Source: an uncultured Lentisphaerota bacterium
Lineage (GTDB): Bacteria; Verrucomicrobiota; Kiritimatiellia; CAIQIC01
Length of the DNA stretch: 64,000 nucleotides
NCBI GenBank assembly: GCA_903896925.1
Contig: CAITZM010000184.1
Span: 1 to 64,000, forward strand
Direction: 5' to 3'
Position 1 is the first letter of the stretch. Every line of letters begins with the position of its first letter. The translations under genes were made by a program, and so were the position numbers. Positions 25,055 through 33,492 of this stretch are shown piece by piece. The notes below the pieces were generated by a model that did no database searches, was not told the DNA's origin, and saw nothing but the letters and a program-made list of their open reading frames with translations.

Positions 25055-27475
25055 GTGGTGAGCTTGTCGAACCCATCCTTGCCAACTGCCGGCGCGGCGC
25101 GGGCTGAAGAATACTTGGTTTTGGAAAATCAGTTCCTCGGTCGCGCTTTTTCCACCGCCAGTGGCGTGTTGCGGACGGTGGAAATCATCAACAAGCGAGC
25201 GGGCATCACCACCAAGCGGGCCAACGGGCCGGAATTCCGGCTGCGGTTTTCACAGAGCACGGCGAAACCGGAGACGGCCTTCACGCTGACGGCGGCGGAT
25301 TTCAAAGTGGTTGCCGCAACGCCGGGGCAGGAAGCGCTGGTCTTTCAACTGGAGAACGCCGCACATCAAGTGCGTGTCGAGGTGCGCTACGAGCTGAAGC
25401 CTGACGACTTTTATTTGCGCAAGCGCCTGACGATCACGAGCGCGCAGCCGGTGACGCTGGAGCGGATTGAGGTGGAAGCGCTGGACATGCCGGATGCGTG
25501 GCAGCCGTACACGACGCGCGACATCACGGCGAACGCGCCGGGCAAGTGGAGCCCCGGGCTCGGGCAGCCGCTCTACGCCTCGAACAGCGCGACGTTCTGG
25601 GGTGTCGAATTTCCCGCGGCGGATAACCGGGTGAAGGGCGGCGCGCTCTCCGCCGGCTATCTGTGGGGCAGGGCTCTCAAAGCCGGGCAAACCTACCAGA
25701 CCTATGCCGCCGTCATGGGCGTAAGCGACGATCCCGCCTTCATCAAGGAGGCGTTCTTCGAGTACATCGACCGCATCCGCATCCGGCCGCTGCGGTTGCA
25801 GGTCCAGTACAACTCATGGTTCGATTATGGCGGCGGGGTGAAGCAGGAAACGTTCGCGGGCAGCGTCGCGAAAATTCATCACGAGCTCGTCGATGAGCGC
25901 GGGACCAAGCCGCTGAACATGTATGTGATCGACGACGGCTGGCAGGACACGGGCGCCAGTTGGTCGGACAAGGTGTGGAAGGTGAACGCCAAATTCGATC
26001 CCGACTTCGCGTCGAGCCGGAAAGCCGTGGCCGACGCGCACGGCAAGCTCGGGCTCTGGTTGAGCCCCGGCTGCCTCTTTGGCGCGCACAGCCAGGTGGC
26101 GAAGCTGCGTGCGCAGGACTTCGAGGCGCTCGACGACTGGATGTCCATGGCCGGTCCGAAATATATGCAGGCGCTGGAAGACCGCATGGTCGAGCTTATA
26201 CGGCAGGGCGTCGGGTTCTTCAAGCTCGACGGTGTCTTTGGTCATCTGAATCTGCGCAACTTCGAACTGCACGGGGCGAAGTACGGTTTGCCGGAGCTGC
26301 CGCAGCTCGACATCGCGGACTTCAAAGCCGGCGACAAACGGCTCAACGACGCGAGGTTCGACGAGCTGAAAATCTATTACCTCTCCGCCGGCACGGAACG
26401 CCTGACGCAGATGTTCAAGCGGATGGCGGAGGCCGATCCCGGTGTTTTCATCGTAATTTCCAACGGCGCGTATTTGAGCCCGTGGTGGCTGATGTCGGTG
26501 GATGCAATCTGGATGATCAACGCCGGCGATGCCGCCGGGGGCAGCTCGCGCACGCAGGAACTTGTCTATCGCGACGGCGTCTATCACGAAATCTGGCGGC
26601 AGCAAAACTGCCAGTATCCGCTCGCCAGCCTTTTCAACCACGAGCCGAAGAAAACCTCGACCGGCGAGGCCAAGGACGAGTTTCGCCGCTACCTCTACAT
26701 GCACCTCTCGCGCGGCACGGGCTTCGTCGAGCTCTACATCAAGCCGTTCGTGCTCCAGCCCGGTGATTGGGATGTGATCGGCGAAGGGCTGCTCTGGGCG
26801 CAGGAAATCTTTCCGACGTTCAAGCGCGCGCGGATGCACGGCGGCAGTCCCAAGGCGGGCGAAGTCTATGGCTACACTGCGTGGGACCCAACGCAGGGCT
26901 ACATCAGCCTGCACAATCCCTCCGCCGACGCGAAGACCTACGCCGTCACCTTGGATCGAGCGTTTGGCCTGTTGCCGGGCAGCGGGTCGTTTCATGTCAG
27001 CTCGCCGCTCGACGACGCCATACGAGGTTTGCCGGCGAGCTGCAAGTTCGGCGACACACTCACGTTCGAGTTGAAGCCGCGCGAAGTGCGCGTCGTCAAT
27101 TTCAGCGTGCAGGCGCAGGACTGGCAAAAGCTACGCCGGCTACAAACCATTAGCCCTGAGACGTTTAGACAATCCGCCCCGCGTATGCCGTCGGTCGTGG
27201 TACAGCCCCAGTCCACGCCGGTCAAAGCGCATGCGATCCTCGGTGCCTGGGAATATCGCTATGGCGGCAGCACCTACACGCGCACGTTTACCTCCGATGG
27301 CGTCTGCACCTTGCGCCAAGGTGCTGCGGTCACCTGGGCGAAGTCTTTCAAGCCGGAGGGGCCCGAAAGCGTCATTGTGGCGGGCAGCCTCAAACACCAA
27401 TTGCAGCCGGATGGCACGTTGACTATCGAAGGCCACTACACGGCCCGAAAGCGAGTCGATGATAAAGATCGGTAG
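25019..27475 (+). CDS. Secreted clan GH-D (GH36-like) glycoside hydrolase
   Basis: 818 residues if read from ATG 25019. This start is uncertain: it leaves no positive n-region, while GTG 24929 would include an Arg/Lys-rich segment before the hydrophobic run; ATG 24716 is too far upstream. After the signal (ending near GAARA) comes a beta-sandwich domain to ~220, then a barrel with QVQYNSWFDYGGG, MYVIDDGWQDTG and the KxD-type nucleophile motif FFKLDG (D404), followed by a C-terminal beta domain and an extra ~110-residue tail. The fold and motifs are those of alpha-galactosidase-type enzymes; the sugar is unknown. Its last 17 bases overlap the PL8 gene. Confidence 0.8.
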   Translation: MLGTLGLLFSQPVVSLSNPSLPTAGAARAEEYLVLENQFLGRAFSTASGVLRTVEIINKRAGITTKRANGPEFRLRFSQSTAKPETAFTLTAADFKVVAATPGQEALVFQLENAAHQVRVEVRYELKPDDFYLRKRLTITSAQPVTLERIEVEALDMPDAWQPYTTRDITANAPGKWSPGLGQPLYASNSATFWGVEFPAADNRVKGGALSAGYLWGRALKAGQTYQTYAAVMGVSDDPAFIKEAFFEYIDRIRIRPLRLQVQYNSWFDYGGGVKQETFAGSVAKIHHELVDERGTKPLNMYVIDDGWQDTGASWSDKVWKVNAKFDPDFASSRKAVADAHGKLGLWLSPGCLFGAHSQVAKLRAQDFEALDDWMSMAGPKYMQALEDRMVELIRQGVGFFKLDGVFGHLNLRNFELHGAKYGLPELPQLDIADFKAGDKRLNDARFDELKIYYLSAGTERLTQMFKRMAEADPGVFIVISNGAYLSPWWLMSVDAIWMINAGDAAGGSSRTQELVYRDGVYHEIWRQQNCQYPLASLFNHEPKKTSTGEAKDEFRRYLYMHLSRGTGFVELYIKPFVLQPGDWDVIGEGLLWAQEIFPTFKRARMHGGSPKAGEVYGYTAWDPTQGYISLHNPSADAKTYAVTLDRAFGLLPGSGSFHVSSPLDDAIRGLPASCKFGDTLTFELKPREVRVVNFSVQAQDWQKLRRLQTISPETFRQSAPRMPSVVVQPQSTPVKAHAILGAWEYRYGGSTYTRTFTSDGVCTLRQGAAVTWAKSFKPEGPESVIVAGSLKHQLQPDGTLTIEGHYTARKRVDDKDR
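25057..25073 (+). repeat. 17-base repeat GGTGAGCTTGTCGAACC inside a signal peptide
   Basis: Exact inverted match to 2022-2038. Here it is coding (V-V-S-L-S-N) and replaces the second half of the palindrome cassette in the GH36-like signal peptide. Confidence 0.8.
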
Positions 27476-30400
27476 CCTTGCAGGCCTGGGAGCTTTGGCG
27501 CTGGCGTGCTGTCTGCCGCGGGAGCTTTGCGCCGCAGGTGCGGCCCCTGCCGTCCGGGCTGGCGTCCCGCCTCCGAGCATGCCGTTCCAGCAGTTGGCGC
27601 AGTGGCTCACCTTTACCCGCGCGGAGCTCGACCGGTTGGCCGTCGAAAAGGGCCAACTCGATTTTTCCTCACGGTTCGTCTACGAGGACGACTGGTCCTT
27701 GCGCTGGCACTACCAGCCTGGCAGCACGCTGACGTGGAACTGCCAGCGCGACAAACTTGGCAAGTCGCCGACGTTCTATTTCACCGTTCTTGAACCTCAA
27801 AGCAAAGGTCGGACAGCGACGACATTGCGCATCGAGTTCCTGGATGCCAACCGGAAGGTGGCCGGGCAGTGCGACATGCCGTTGGTGCGGCCATACTGGA
27901 ACCGCTGCATCATCCAGCTGGTTGAAAACAATGGGTTCAAGGTCGGCATCCAGAATTTCACTGGCACCATCCCGTCCACCGTGTCCACCGTCCGTATCAC
28001 CCCGCTTGCCAAGACGGCCGGTGAACTCTTCCTCGGCGGCTGGCTGCTGACGGGGCCGACGTTGCTGCGGCGCGGCGACACCGCCGAGTTGGACGGGTTC
28101 CCGGCATCCAACCTGCCCGCGGCCGCCGGTCTCCCGGCACCTTCCCCGGCGGAATCGGCCGCCGCTGCGACCCTTGAACAGCAGCTCGAAAACGGGCTCA
28201 TGGCGGATTGGTTCAACGGCATCGGCAAGCCGTTCGACGCGATCGTGACCGAGGTCATGGCGCACTATCAGGAATTGAACCTCCGGCGTACGCCCGAGGG
28301 CATGGCCGGAGTGAACCTGATCATGGAGCAAATCCGGCGCAGTGGCGAAACGCTCAATGGAAATCCAGCAGGCGTCGCGTCCCCCTTGGCAGCGTATCGT
28401 GGCAGGGTGCCCCTGAAAAACACGCTGCACGCCTATGGCGAGCTTTGCCACCCCCACGGCTATTGCCAATTGCTGCTCGATGTCGCCCAGTGCTGTCGCC
28501 GCGAGACGGATGTGCGCCGCAAGGCTGCGTTGCTCGGCATGTATGAGATGCTGTTCGACTACAGCCAGTACTTGAGCGGCTTCCCCGCCAACTGGTTCGG
28601 CGGCGAAGGCTATGTCGAGTCCGTCTTCCTCCTGCGCCGTGAGTTGCTCGCGGCCCGGCGTATCGACGGCAGGCTCCTCGATCTGCTCCGTCAACAGGTC
28701 AAGTTCGATCGCATCTTCCTCAACCATTCCGTCTACAACACGGCGCACCCCGGTGATCTCGGCGAGGATTGCGATTACACCCGCCTCACCTCCGAGCGGC
28801 TCATCTACCTCGCCTTGCTGGAGCCGGATCCCAAGCTGCGCACCCATTACCTCCACGCCTGCCAGCGCTGGTTCAGTCGCATGGTGCTGGCTTATGCACC
28901 TGGCGTTTCCGACACCTTCAAGCCGGACGGTTCCCTCAACCATCACAACGGGTTGCAGTTCGGCTATGGCCGTGGCGTCCTGATCACCGGTGCCCGCGTC
29001 ATCAACCTCCTCGCCCGTACGCCCTTCGCCATCGAGCCGGGCGGGCACACCCTGTTCAGGCAAGCGCTGCTGTTGCGTCGCTGCTTCAGCCGGAACGGTC
29101 TCGATCCGCTCACCCTGTCCGGCAAGGAGGGGTTGGGTTACGCCAACGAACTGCCCACCGCGCCATACCGGCTCATGGCCTTGGCCGGGACACCCGATGG
29201 GCGGCAAGCGATCGATGCCGACATGGCCGCCGTTTATCTGCGGCTTATCGCGGGGAAAAAGGAAAAGCCGACCGATCTTGACGAAGCCGCGATGAGGCTG
29301 TTTGAGCAGGCCAGGATCGCACCCGAAGCTGTTCCCCAGGGACACTGGACCTTGGGCTGGTCTGCCGCCGCCATTCATCGCCACGACGACTGGCTCCTCT
29401 CCATCCGTGGCTACAGCCGCTATGCCTATGCGCGCGAGAGCGGACATCCAGGCAACGACCGGTATGTCAATCCGCACCTGGGTTTCGGCACCGTGGAGTT
29501 GCTGACGCCATTGAATCACAAACCGCGCTACGCCTCTTTCTACCACGAGACCGATCTGGGAGCGGCCGGCTTCGACTGGACCAAATTCCCCGGCACGACC
29601 GATGTCTTCCTGCCGTTTGAGAAGATCGCCTGGCAGGGCGATTGGCAGCACCGCTCGGACCAGGCCTTTGTCGGTGGTGTGGATGCGCCCAGCGGCGCCG
29701 GCCTCTTCGTGCTCTCCCTGCACGGCCCGAAAAAAATCGGACTCGATTCCTTCTCCGCCCGCAAAACCTGGTTCTGCTTCCGCGACACCGTCGTCTGTCT
29801 TGGTTCCGGCATCGGCAACACGCTTGCCGCGCACGAGACCGGCACGACGCTGTTCCAGGATGTATGGCGTCAGCCCGACGCGAAGGGCAAAACCACCACG
29901 CCGCTTTTTCTGGGCGCTGTCGTCAGCGGCAATGCCTTTCCGTTCGCGACGCAGGAAAAGCTCACCGCTCCGCAGTGGCTGGTCAATCGACAGGGCGTCG
30001 GCTATTTCCTCTATCCAGGGCAGCAGCTCAACATCCGTCGCGCAGAGCAGCAGTCTCCCTCGTCGGATGGGAAAAAAGAAACCGGCGGAAAATTCACGAC
30101 CTCGTGGCTCTCGCACGGACACGCGCCCAAGGATGCTTCCTATCGCTACCTGATGCGGATCAACACCACGCCGGAAGCGATGACGGCCTTCGCGCAGTCC
30201 ATGCTCGCCGCGGCGCCTTATGAAATCCGCCGGCAGGATGCCAGCGCCCACATCGTTTCAGCGAAAGCGGAGGCCTCCATCGCGTATGCCATCTTTCAAC
30301 CGAACGAGGTCTTGAATGTCGGGCCCGTCACCTCCGCCTCCAAACCCTGCCTTGTAATCGCCCGCGAAACGGCCGGAAAGTTGTCCTTGTCCGTGGCCGA

Positions 30401-30632
30401 CCCGGACCTGAACTTCCTCGACGGAGAGAAAGACTCCAAGCAATGGGGCTACAGTCAGCCCTCGACGATCGCTTGCACACTGCAGGGCCAATGGCAGCTT
30501 GCGGAGCACAGTGCAAGGTGTTCCGTGACTTCATATGCGCCGGGAAAAACTGTACTCCGCGTGGAATGTCGCGACGGTTTGACCACGACGATCAATTTGA
30601 TTCCCGCAACGCCGGTTTCGAAAGGGCCCTAA
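27459..30632 (+). CDS. Polysaccharide lyase family 8, chondroitinase ABC-like
   Basis: 1057 residues with signal peptide MIKIGSLAGLGALALACCLPRELCA. The N-terminal sandwich (FVYEDDWSLRWHYQPGSTLTW) matches the lyase N-domain. The alpha toroid and C-terminal beta domains follow, with FGIHR-like AAIHRHDDWLLSI and HAPKDASYRYLM. By hand alignment to Proteus chondroitin ABC lyase I, catalytic His501 and Tyr508 correspond to H496 and Y503 (HNGLQFGY, same spacing), Glu653 to E660, but Arg560 to K556 (LSGKEG). The enzyme should cleave uronic-acid-containing glycosaminoglycans by beta-elimination in the periplasm or outside. It overlaps the upstream GH36-like gene by 17 bases. Its signal peptide lacks the palindrome cassette. 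Confidence 0.9.
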   Translation: MIKIGSLAGLGALALACCLPRELCAAGAAPAVRAGVPPPSMPFQQLAQWLTFTRAELDRLAVEKGQLDFSSRFVYEDDWSLRWHYQPGSTLTWNCQRDKLGKSPTFYFTVLEPQSKGRTATTLRIEFLDANRKVAGQCDMPLVRPYWNRCIIQLVENNGFKVGIQNFTGTIPSTVSTVRITPLAKTAGELFLGGWLLTGPTLLRRGDTAELDGFPASNLPAAAGLPAPSPAESAAAATLEQQLENGLMADWFNGIGKPFDAIVTEVMAHYQELNLRRTPEGMAGVNLIMEQIRRSGETLNGNPAGVASPLAAYRGRVPLKNTLHAYGELCHPHGYCQLLLDVAQCCRRETDVRRKAALLGMYEMLFDYSQYLSGFPANWFGGEGYVESVFLLRRELLAARRIDGRLLDLLRQQVKFDRIFLNHSVYNTAHPGDLGEDCDYTRLTSERLIYLALLEPDPKLRTHYLHACQRWFSRMVLAYAPGVSDTFKPDGSLNHHNGLQFGYGRGVLITGARVINLLARTPFAIEPGGHTLFRQALLLRRCFSRNGLDPLTLSGKEGLGYANELPTAPYRLMALAGTPDGRQAIDADMAAVYLRLIAGKKEKPTDLDEAAMRLFEQARIAPEAVPQGHWTLGWSAAAIHRHDDWLLSIRGYSRYAYARESGHPGNDRYVNPHLGFGTVELLTPLNHKPRYASFYHETDLGAAGFDWTKFPGTTDVFLPFEKIAWQGDWQHRSDQAFVGGVDAPSGAGLFVLSLHGPKKIGLDSFSARKTWFCFRDTVVCLGSGIGNTLAAHETGTTLFQDVWRQPDAKGKTTTPLFLGAVVSGNAFPFATQEKLTAPQWLVNRQGVGYFLYPGQQLNIRRAEQQSPSSDGKKETGGKFTTSWLSHGHAPKDASYRYLMRINTTPEAMTAFAQSMLAAAPYEIRRQDASAHIVSAKAEASIAYAIFQPNEVLNVGPVTSASKPCLVIARETAGKLSLSVADPDLNFLDGEKDSKQWGYSQPSTIACTLQGQWQLAEHSARCSVTSYAPGKTVLRVECRDGLTTTINLIPATPVSKGP

Positions 30633-30634
30633 AC

Positions 30635-31903
30635 ATGACGAAGCGACTGACCTGTCCCATGCTAGGAGCCTTGGCCCTGTTGTTATTCCAGCCATTGGAA
30701 AACGCCAGCGCAGCGGAGGCCGGTGGCATTTATCCGCGCGGGAAAACGTTGCCGTTTCTCGGCTACTCCGGCGACCCGGCGCGCGACCTGACCAACGGGT
30801 TTACCGTCGCGGGACCGGTCTATGGCGACCAGCTGCCGTACCTCCGGCGCTGCTTCTCCAATGGCTGGCCGGTCGTCGCGCACGTCGGGCCGCACATCAC
30901 GTTCAACGACAAAAGCCCCGACAAGTACAAGCTGAATGTTGCGGCCCTGCGCGCCGAGGTGGAGAAGCAGATGCAGGAGCTTGCGCCGCACAAGGAGATC
31001 GTCTGGTGGGCGGTGACACCGGAAGAACTGCGGCCGTGGCGCAAGGACGAGATGAACTACCTCGAGGTGGTCACCGCGGCCATCCGCGCGCACGACCCGC
31101 TCCAGCGGCCAATCTATCTCTACAATCCGAACAACCGCGACGCGAAGACGCTGGAGCCGATTGCGCGGCAGGTTGACGTGCTCGGCAAGGGGTGCTACGT
31201 CAATTCGAGCGGCAAGAAGCGCGACCGCTCCTGGGTACGCTGGAGCGTGGAGCAGGAGGTTGCGGCGCTCGGTGCGGCCGGGCGTCCGGGCGCGATTCCG
31301 TTGCTGATGCCGGAACTGTGCAAGGATCCCGAGCCCTCCGAAGACCTGGAGATTCGCGCCTGGGTGCGGCACGACATCTATCTGGGCCTCGCGAGCGGCG
31401 CGAAAGGCGTGCTGATCTGGTCGCTGTTCAAACGGAAAGAGGTCAAACACTCCTGGCAGCTCTGGTACGACGCCTATGCCGAGTGTGCCCGGGAACTCAA
31501 CGGCCGGCGCGGTCTGGCGCAGGTGTTCCTCTGCGGCGAGCGGCGGGCCAATTTGAAGATCACGCAGACCAGGGGTGGGGATGCGGCCTCCCTCACGCTT
31601 GGCGGGGGCATCGAGACGAACACGACCAGCGCGGTCGAGCAGGCCCGCCGGGAGATCAAGATGCCGTCGTGGACCGCGGTCGAATATTGCCACGCCGGCG
31701 ATAATTGGCTGTGCCTCGTCAACTCGGCCAACTCGCCGGCCGCCTTCACGGTGCGCGGCTGGCCCACCGGCGCGCGCGCCCAAAACGCCTGCGACGATGT
31801 GGCCATCGAACTGCCTGCCGGTGCGCCGCTGCAGTTGGAATTGCCGGCCTACGGCGTTACGATGCTTCGTTTCAGCACAGCGGTGAGGGAGAAGTCGAAG
31901 TGA
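30635..31903 (+). CDS. Secreted putative TIM-barrel glycoside hydrolase
   Basis: 422 residues from ATG 30635, two bases after the PL8 stop. Signal peptide MTKRLTCPMLGALALLLFQPLENASA is encoded by cassette C. The mature protein has barrel-like strands: WPVVAHVGPHITF, IVWWAVTPEELRPW, PIYLYNPNN, AIPLLMPELC, AKGVLIWSLFKRK, then a short beta domain. The Glu in TPEEL and in LMPEL are candidate catalytic acids of a clan GH-A-like enzyme, but I cannot assign a family. Operon position behind PL8 suggests action on the same polymer or its oligosaccharides. Confidence 0.7.
   Translation: MTKRLTCPMLGALALLLFQPLENASAAEAGGIYPRGKTLPFLGYSGDPARDLTNGFTVAGPVYGDQLPYLRRCFSNGWPVVAHVGPHITFNDKSPDKYKLNVAALRAEVEKQMQELAPHKEIVWWAVTPEELRPWRKDEMNYLEVVTAAIRAHDPLQRPIYLYNPNNRDAKTLEPIARQVDVLGKGCYVNSSGKKRDRSWVRWSVEQEVAALGAAGRPGAIPLLMPELCKDPEPSEDLEIRAWVRHDIYLGLASGAKGVLIWSLFKRKEVKHSWQLWYDAYAECARELNGRRGLAQVFLCGERRANLKITQTRGGDAASLTLGGGIETNTTSAVEQARREIKMPSWTAVEYCHAGDNWLCLVNSANSPAAFTVRGWPTGARAQNACDDVAIELPAGAPLQLELPAYGVTMLRFSTAVREKSK
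30653..30702 (+). repeat. Signal-peptide palindrome cassette C
   Basis: TCCCATGCTAGGA (30655-30667) and TTATTCCAGCCATTGGAAAA (30683-30702). It encodes P-M-L-G-A-L-A-L-L-L-F-Q-P-L-E-N. Confidence 0.85.
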
Positions 31904-31951
31904 TCACAAACGAACTTTTCTCGGTTCATACGTCGAACAAGTTTCAGTGGG

Positions 31952-31995
31952 GGCAGGCGTCCCGCCTGCCGGTGGGCCGGGCGTCCTCGCCCGGC
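31952..31995. repeat. Two adjacent hairpins
   Basis: 31952-31970: stem GGCAGGCG, loop TCC. 31976-31995: stem GCCGGGCG, loop TCCT. Both stems are perfect 8 bp, with unrelated sequence but the same loop type. Confidence 0.75.
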
Positions 31996-32007
31996 GGATC
32001 AGCGGCA

Positions 32008-32113
32008 TTTCCACAACCTGCAATGTTTTCACTTTCAGGCGGCGAGACGCCGCCTGCACCGGCACGCGGGACGCGTGCCTCCACGACGGCAATGCAGGTT
32101 TTTCCTTGTGGAA
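32008..32113. repeat. Composite inverted repeat enclosing two hairpins
   Basis: The left arm TTTCCACAACCTGCAATG (32008-32025) is repeated inverted at 32090-32113, where GGAAAA is inserted in the middle of the arm. Inside are hairpins 32036-32056 (stem CAGGCGGCG, loop AGA) and 32061-32079 (stem GGCACGCG, loop GGA). The architecture mirrors the 135-base elements, but the arm sequence differs. Confidence 0.7.
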
Positions 32114-32235
32114 ACTGTCGCCGCTCCCGGCCTGCCGCAGGCTTGAAAGCGGAGCTGTTTCCGGTTTCTCGCAACCGTTTTTCTCGTCTACCAGCGCGCA
32201 GCAAACTGACCATCCACCCCAGCAGGAGCTAAACT

Positions 32236-33492
32236 ATGAGAATTGCCAGGATTGATCGCTTTCCCGCCCTGTACGCGGGCGCACTGCTTGTGCTCGGCCT
32301 TGCCGGTGCCCGCGCCGAACTGCGCGTGCCGGCCTGCACGGCCTACCTCGAGCCCGACGCGAACGGGGCGCGCGTCTCAGACCGCGGCATCACCGGCTGG
32401 AAAGATCCGGCGCTCAAGGTGGTGTGGTTCGGCGAGCTCAAGTCTGCGGGTGTGGTTGATTGCTCGGTGGCGCTGCAACCGCCCAAGGGTGCGGCGACGA
32501 AGCTGCGCCTGACGGTCGCGGGGCAGGCGCGCGAAGTCACGACCACGGGCGCGCTGGCCAAGTTCGGCGCCTTCAAGATTGCCGCCCCGGGCTATCAGCG
32601 CTTCCTGTTGGAGTCGCTCAACGGCGCCGGTCACCCGGCGGGTGACCTGGAGGCGCTGGTCCTCGACGGCCCGGCCGTGGCGCAGGCGCATTTCAATCTC
32701 AAGCCGCGGCGCAATGCGGCGTCGGTGCACTTGAGCTATCAGAATCCGAAGGGTGTGAATGTGGCGGCCTTCTATTGCGAGGTGACCGGCCTCGAAGATC
32801 CGGTGGCGACCTACTACGAGGCGTGCGGGTGGAGCCGCGGCTACTTCGGCATGCAGGTCAACAGCCCGGCCGAGCGGCGGATCATCTTCAGCGTGTGGGA
32901 CAGCGGCGGCGAGGCGGTGGACCGCAAGAAGGTGGGCGACGAAAATCGCACCAAGCTCGTTTCGAAGGGGGCGGGCGTTGTCTCCGGCGATTTCGGCAAC
33001 GAGGGCACCGGTGGACACAGTCATCTGGTCTATCCGTGGAAGACCGGCGAGAAGCAGCGCTTCATCACCACCGCGAAGGTGGTGGACGCCACGCACACGA
33101 TCTATTCCGGCTATTGGTTCCACCCGGAGCAGCAGCAGTGGATGCTGATCTCCAGCTGGATCGCGCCGAAGACCGGCGACTGGCTGCACGGCCTGTACAG
33201 CTTCAATGAAAATTTCGGCGGCAGCAACGGTCAGTTGCGCCGCAAGGCGCTGTTCGGCAACCAATGGGTCCGTACCGATACGGGCAAGTGGATTGAGATC
33301 ACCACCGCGAGCTTCAGCCACGACGGCACCGGCAAGGAGGACCGCTTGGATCGTTTCATGGGCGTCGAGAAGGGCCAGTTCTTCCTCTCCAACGGCGGCT
33401 TCGTGCCCGGCTTCACCAAGTACGGCGAAAAGTTCATGCGCCCCGCCACCGGCACGCCGCCGGTGATCGACCTGCCGGCGCTGCCCAAATGA
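32236..33492 (+). CDS. Secreted DUF5077/DUF3472 protein
   Basis: 418 residues, signal peptide ending LAGARA. The N-terminal ~130 residues (LRVPACTAYLEPDANGARVSD) resemble the DUF5077 sandwich. The remainder carries the DUF3472 pattern WSRGYFGMQVNSPAERRIIF-SVWDSG, GGHSHLVYPWKTGE and TIYSGYWFHPEQQQWMLISS. DUF3472 proteins are common in secreted glycan-degrading gene sets of PVC bacteria and Bacteroidetes, and a carbohydrate-binding or catalytic role is suspected. The stop overlaps the next start by four bases, so it is coupled to a GH36-like enzyme. Confidence 0.85.
   Translation: MRIARIDRFPALYAGALLVLGLAGARAELRVPACTAYLEPDANGARVSDRGITGWKDPALKVVWFGELKSAGVVDCSVALQPPKGAATKLRLTVAGQAREVTTTGALAKFGAFKIAAPGYQRFLLESLNGAGHPAGDLEALVLDGPAVAQAHFNLKPRRNAASVHLSYQNPKGVNVAAFYCEVTGLEDPVATYYEACGWSRGYFGMQVNSPAERRIIFSVWDSGGEAVDRKKVGDENRTKLVSKGAGVVSGDFGNEGTGGHSHLVYPWKTGEKQRFITTAKVVDATHTIYSGYWFHPEQQQWMLISSWIAPKTGDWLHGLYSFNENFGGSNGQLRRKALFGNQWVRTDTGKWIEITTASFSHDGTGKEDRLDRFMGVEKGQFFLSNGGFVPGFTKYGEKFMRPATGTPPVIDLPALPK

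Larger units (their letters stand above)
31904..32235. other. Intergenic region packed with hairpins
   Basis: About 330 bases without a gene. It contains four hairpins (31952-31970, 31976-31995, 32036-32056, 32061-32079); the last two are enclosed by a longer inverted repeat (32008-32025 and 32090-32113). Frames running through it are repeat translations. A clean ribosome site (CAGGAG) precedes the gene at 32236. Confidence 0.75.
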
